From positions 19,616,526 through 19,680,525 of the forward strand of contig NC_060234.1 in assembly GCF_021155775.2 (NCBI RefSeq): a DNA stretch of 64,000 nt. The letters run 5' to 3'. Under the pieces are notes generated by a model. That model did not search any database and had not been told where the DNA came from. It saw only the letters and a program-made list of their open reading frames with translations. Below are positions 62,030-64,000 of the stretch, in pieces. Numbering within the stretch: the first letter of the stretch is position 1; each line of letters begins with the position of its first letter. Position numbers and translations under genes: made by a program. Source of the DNA: Neodiprion pinetum. Taxonomy: Eukaryota; Arthropoda; Insecta; Hymenoptera; Diprionidae.

Positions 62030-64000
62030 GTTTGAATCAATCAACTCTCAGTTCAAAGTTTCAAACTCAGTACGCCACTTCAGCAACACTCGCGGCTGTT
62101 TTCTGTTTTTTCTATTATTGGTCAACCGCACGCGTGCCAGTGTTCTTTATTCTTCTGGCAAAACAAAAAGAGCAGTCTTAGAACTTCCAGCCTTGTTACG
62201 ATTTTATTTTACAATTTCAACACCTTGGAACCAAGTGGCCTGGTTACTGATTCTTTGCTCGCATTTTATGTATACTTATTATTGCGTGTGCTAGCCAATA
62301 TAAAATACACATTTGTACATAATGATCTAAAAGCAGCAATGCGGAATACGTCATTTAAACAAAAGAACGGTTTTCTTTGTAGTAATCAGTCATTATGAAA
62401 AGTTCAAAATGATCGCGTCTTCGTACAATTCAGTGAAATACAGAAAATCACTAAAGTACTAGAAACCTTTGTATCACCTCCACAGTTTTATGAAAATAAT
62501 TCGTCATGAAACATTTGAAAAATGAATGAAATTTAGATTATGGTAGCGAAATGTTTATTTTGACTTTTTTAGAAATTCAAAAATTGAAAATAAAAACAAA
62601 TAAATTGAACCTTTGAAGATACTAAATTTTCAACAAAAGCGTACCCACTTGTCATTGAAGCAGGATGATTTCGAGGAACATAGAGAAAGATTAAGAAAAA
62701 AAGACTGAATATGATTGTTCAAATGATCAAAAGAAAAAAACAAATGACATATTTGATACCACATAGAAAAATGATAAAGTAGTCTGAATTAAATTTTTTC
62801 GTTAAGTATCTCATTTTAGAAAACAGTTTTATGTCTGAAAACTTTGAAAAAGTCGGGAAATTTTACAATTCAAAATTAGTGGTAACTCTGGAAGTAATCC
62901 CAGTGGTTTTCTAGGTATAATTCAGTTTTCCTGGTTATTGGTGGGTTTGTTTTCAAACGTATAATATTTGACGCATTTTGGTGCACAACTGATACAGTTA
63001 GGTAGATATTACGAAATTGTAGATCATATTTGACTAGTGACGGAATGATCACGGAATTTATTACTCTTATGGAACTGGTTACTGCAGTATTCTATCCTCC
63101 GAAATACTTTGTATTATTTATTTATTTCATTACTCGTCTCTCCATTTCCGAATAGTTTGCTACTGGTGTTTAATTTGGCTATACTGATGAAAAATGAAGT
63201 CATTCAGTGAAATTTGTTTCTATTTGAATTGTACAATTAATATGAACCGATTTTTAACGACTTATGGTAAGAATGAAGATATGGTAATTACATTCAAGTA
63301 TTGCTGTCTGTTTAGTTTGTTTCATCCTGTAACTCACTAATTTTGTATTGTTTATCGAATATCTTGTTATTGGGCAAAGCGCACGAATAGTCTACATTAA
63401 AAATGCGAACAGATAGTCTGTGTTAGGCGAGAAGCCAGCGCAGTATGTAAATGTCACTCTGTCACTTGTGTGTCATAAGGGACATTTATGTCTGCTATGC
63501 CTCTGGTCGGAAACATCCAGAATAATAGGAAACTGCTCGTAAAGTGATTAGAGATTTTTAATTCCATAATATCGAGATAAATGAATTTTATTTCTTTTAT
63601 TTATTCATTGAAGGAATGCTTTTCGAATAAGATTATTCATTATTCTGGATAAATGATAATAACCGCATAATTGTAGCCTAGACTGAGTCTGTTATAGGTC
63701 TGTCTTAGATAATGACCACGACATTTTCTTGTCTACTTGTAATAAAACCATTGATCATATAGGTAAATGATGCCTAAAACTGAACTGTCCAGCTTGTAGC
63801 TAATTGCATAGCCGCTTTTCAAGATAAACTATATTAAGACAGACAAGCACACACAGTTACGTCATAACTATACCGGGTGTTTCTAGATTAGAAATTGCAG
63901 CTTGCTGTAAGTAATGTTAAGATAGGAATAATATTTTGTAAAATAATGAACACTTCAAACTGTGCTGGTTCTTCTACCACCTACAAAAGTTGTGTAGTAC
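62030..64000 (+). other. ZFR intron 8 (runs off the window)
   Basis: It begins with the weak donor GTTTGA. It is AT-rich, with no exon encoding the expected next DZF segment (after HAKWFQ) up to the window end. Confidence 0.8.

Noticed and set aside
1..64000. CRISPR arrays, operons, prophage or bacterial defence loci
   Set aside because: The window is eukaryotic: spliced genes, MITEs and a Helitron. No regularly spaced repeats with unique spacers were seen.

Overview
The window is AT-rich animal DNA with spliced genes, GT-AG introns of about 0.3 to 15 kb and many small transposable elements. The protein content (a ZFR/Zn72D orthologue and a PTAR1/tempura orthologue), the intron sizes and the Helitron type point to an arthropod, most likely an insect. 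CpG is not obviously depleted. I cannot place the order from sequence alone.

Left part (1 to about 43 kb). A minus-strand gene that I do not recognise can be traced by splice sites and reading frame. One first exon lies at 33145-33235 behind a TATA-like box. It joins in frame to exons at 28459-28684 and 12958-13128. A separate minus-strand first exon lies at 4478-4725. Both routes end in phase 2 and leave the window on the left, which fits one gene with two promoters. The rest is intron or intergenic DNA with elements: a Helitron, a piggyBac-like TTAA-flanked element, a two-copy MITE family, hAT-type MITEs with 8-bp target duplications, hairpin elements, a degenerate I-type LINE fragment, a pogo-like fragment and a Penelope-like remnant with a hammerhead-ribozyme-like motif. 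An unexplained 203-codon ORF lies at 34554-35165.

Right part (43 to 64 kb). PTAR1 is on the minus strand (two coding exons, 423 residues, complete). About 1.9 kb away, head to head, is the ZFR/Zn72D gene on the plus strand. Eight coding exons (830 codons) lie in the window. They cover the N-terminal low-complexity region, three U1-type C2H2 zinc fingers and most of the DZF domain; the 3' end lies beyond base 64000.

The genes show no functional link beyond proximity: ZFR acts on nuclear double-stranded RNA and splicing, and PTAR1 is the alpha-type subunit of a protein prenyltransferase. Exon boundaries were set by reading splice sites and checking phase by hand; no transcript evidence was available.
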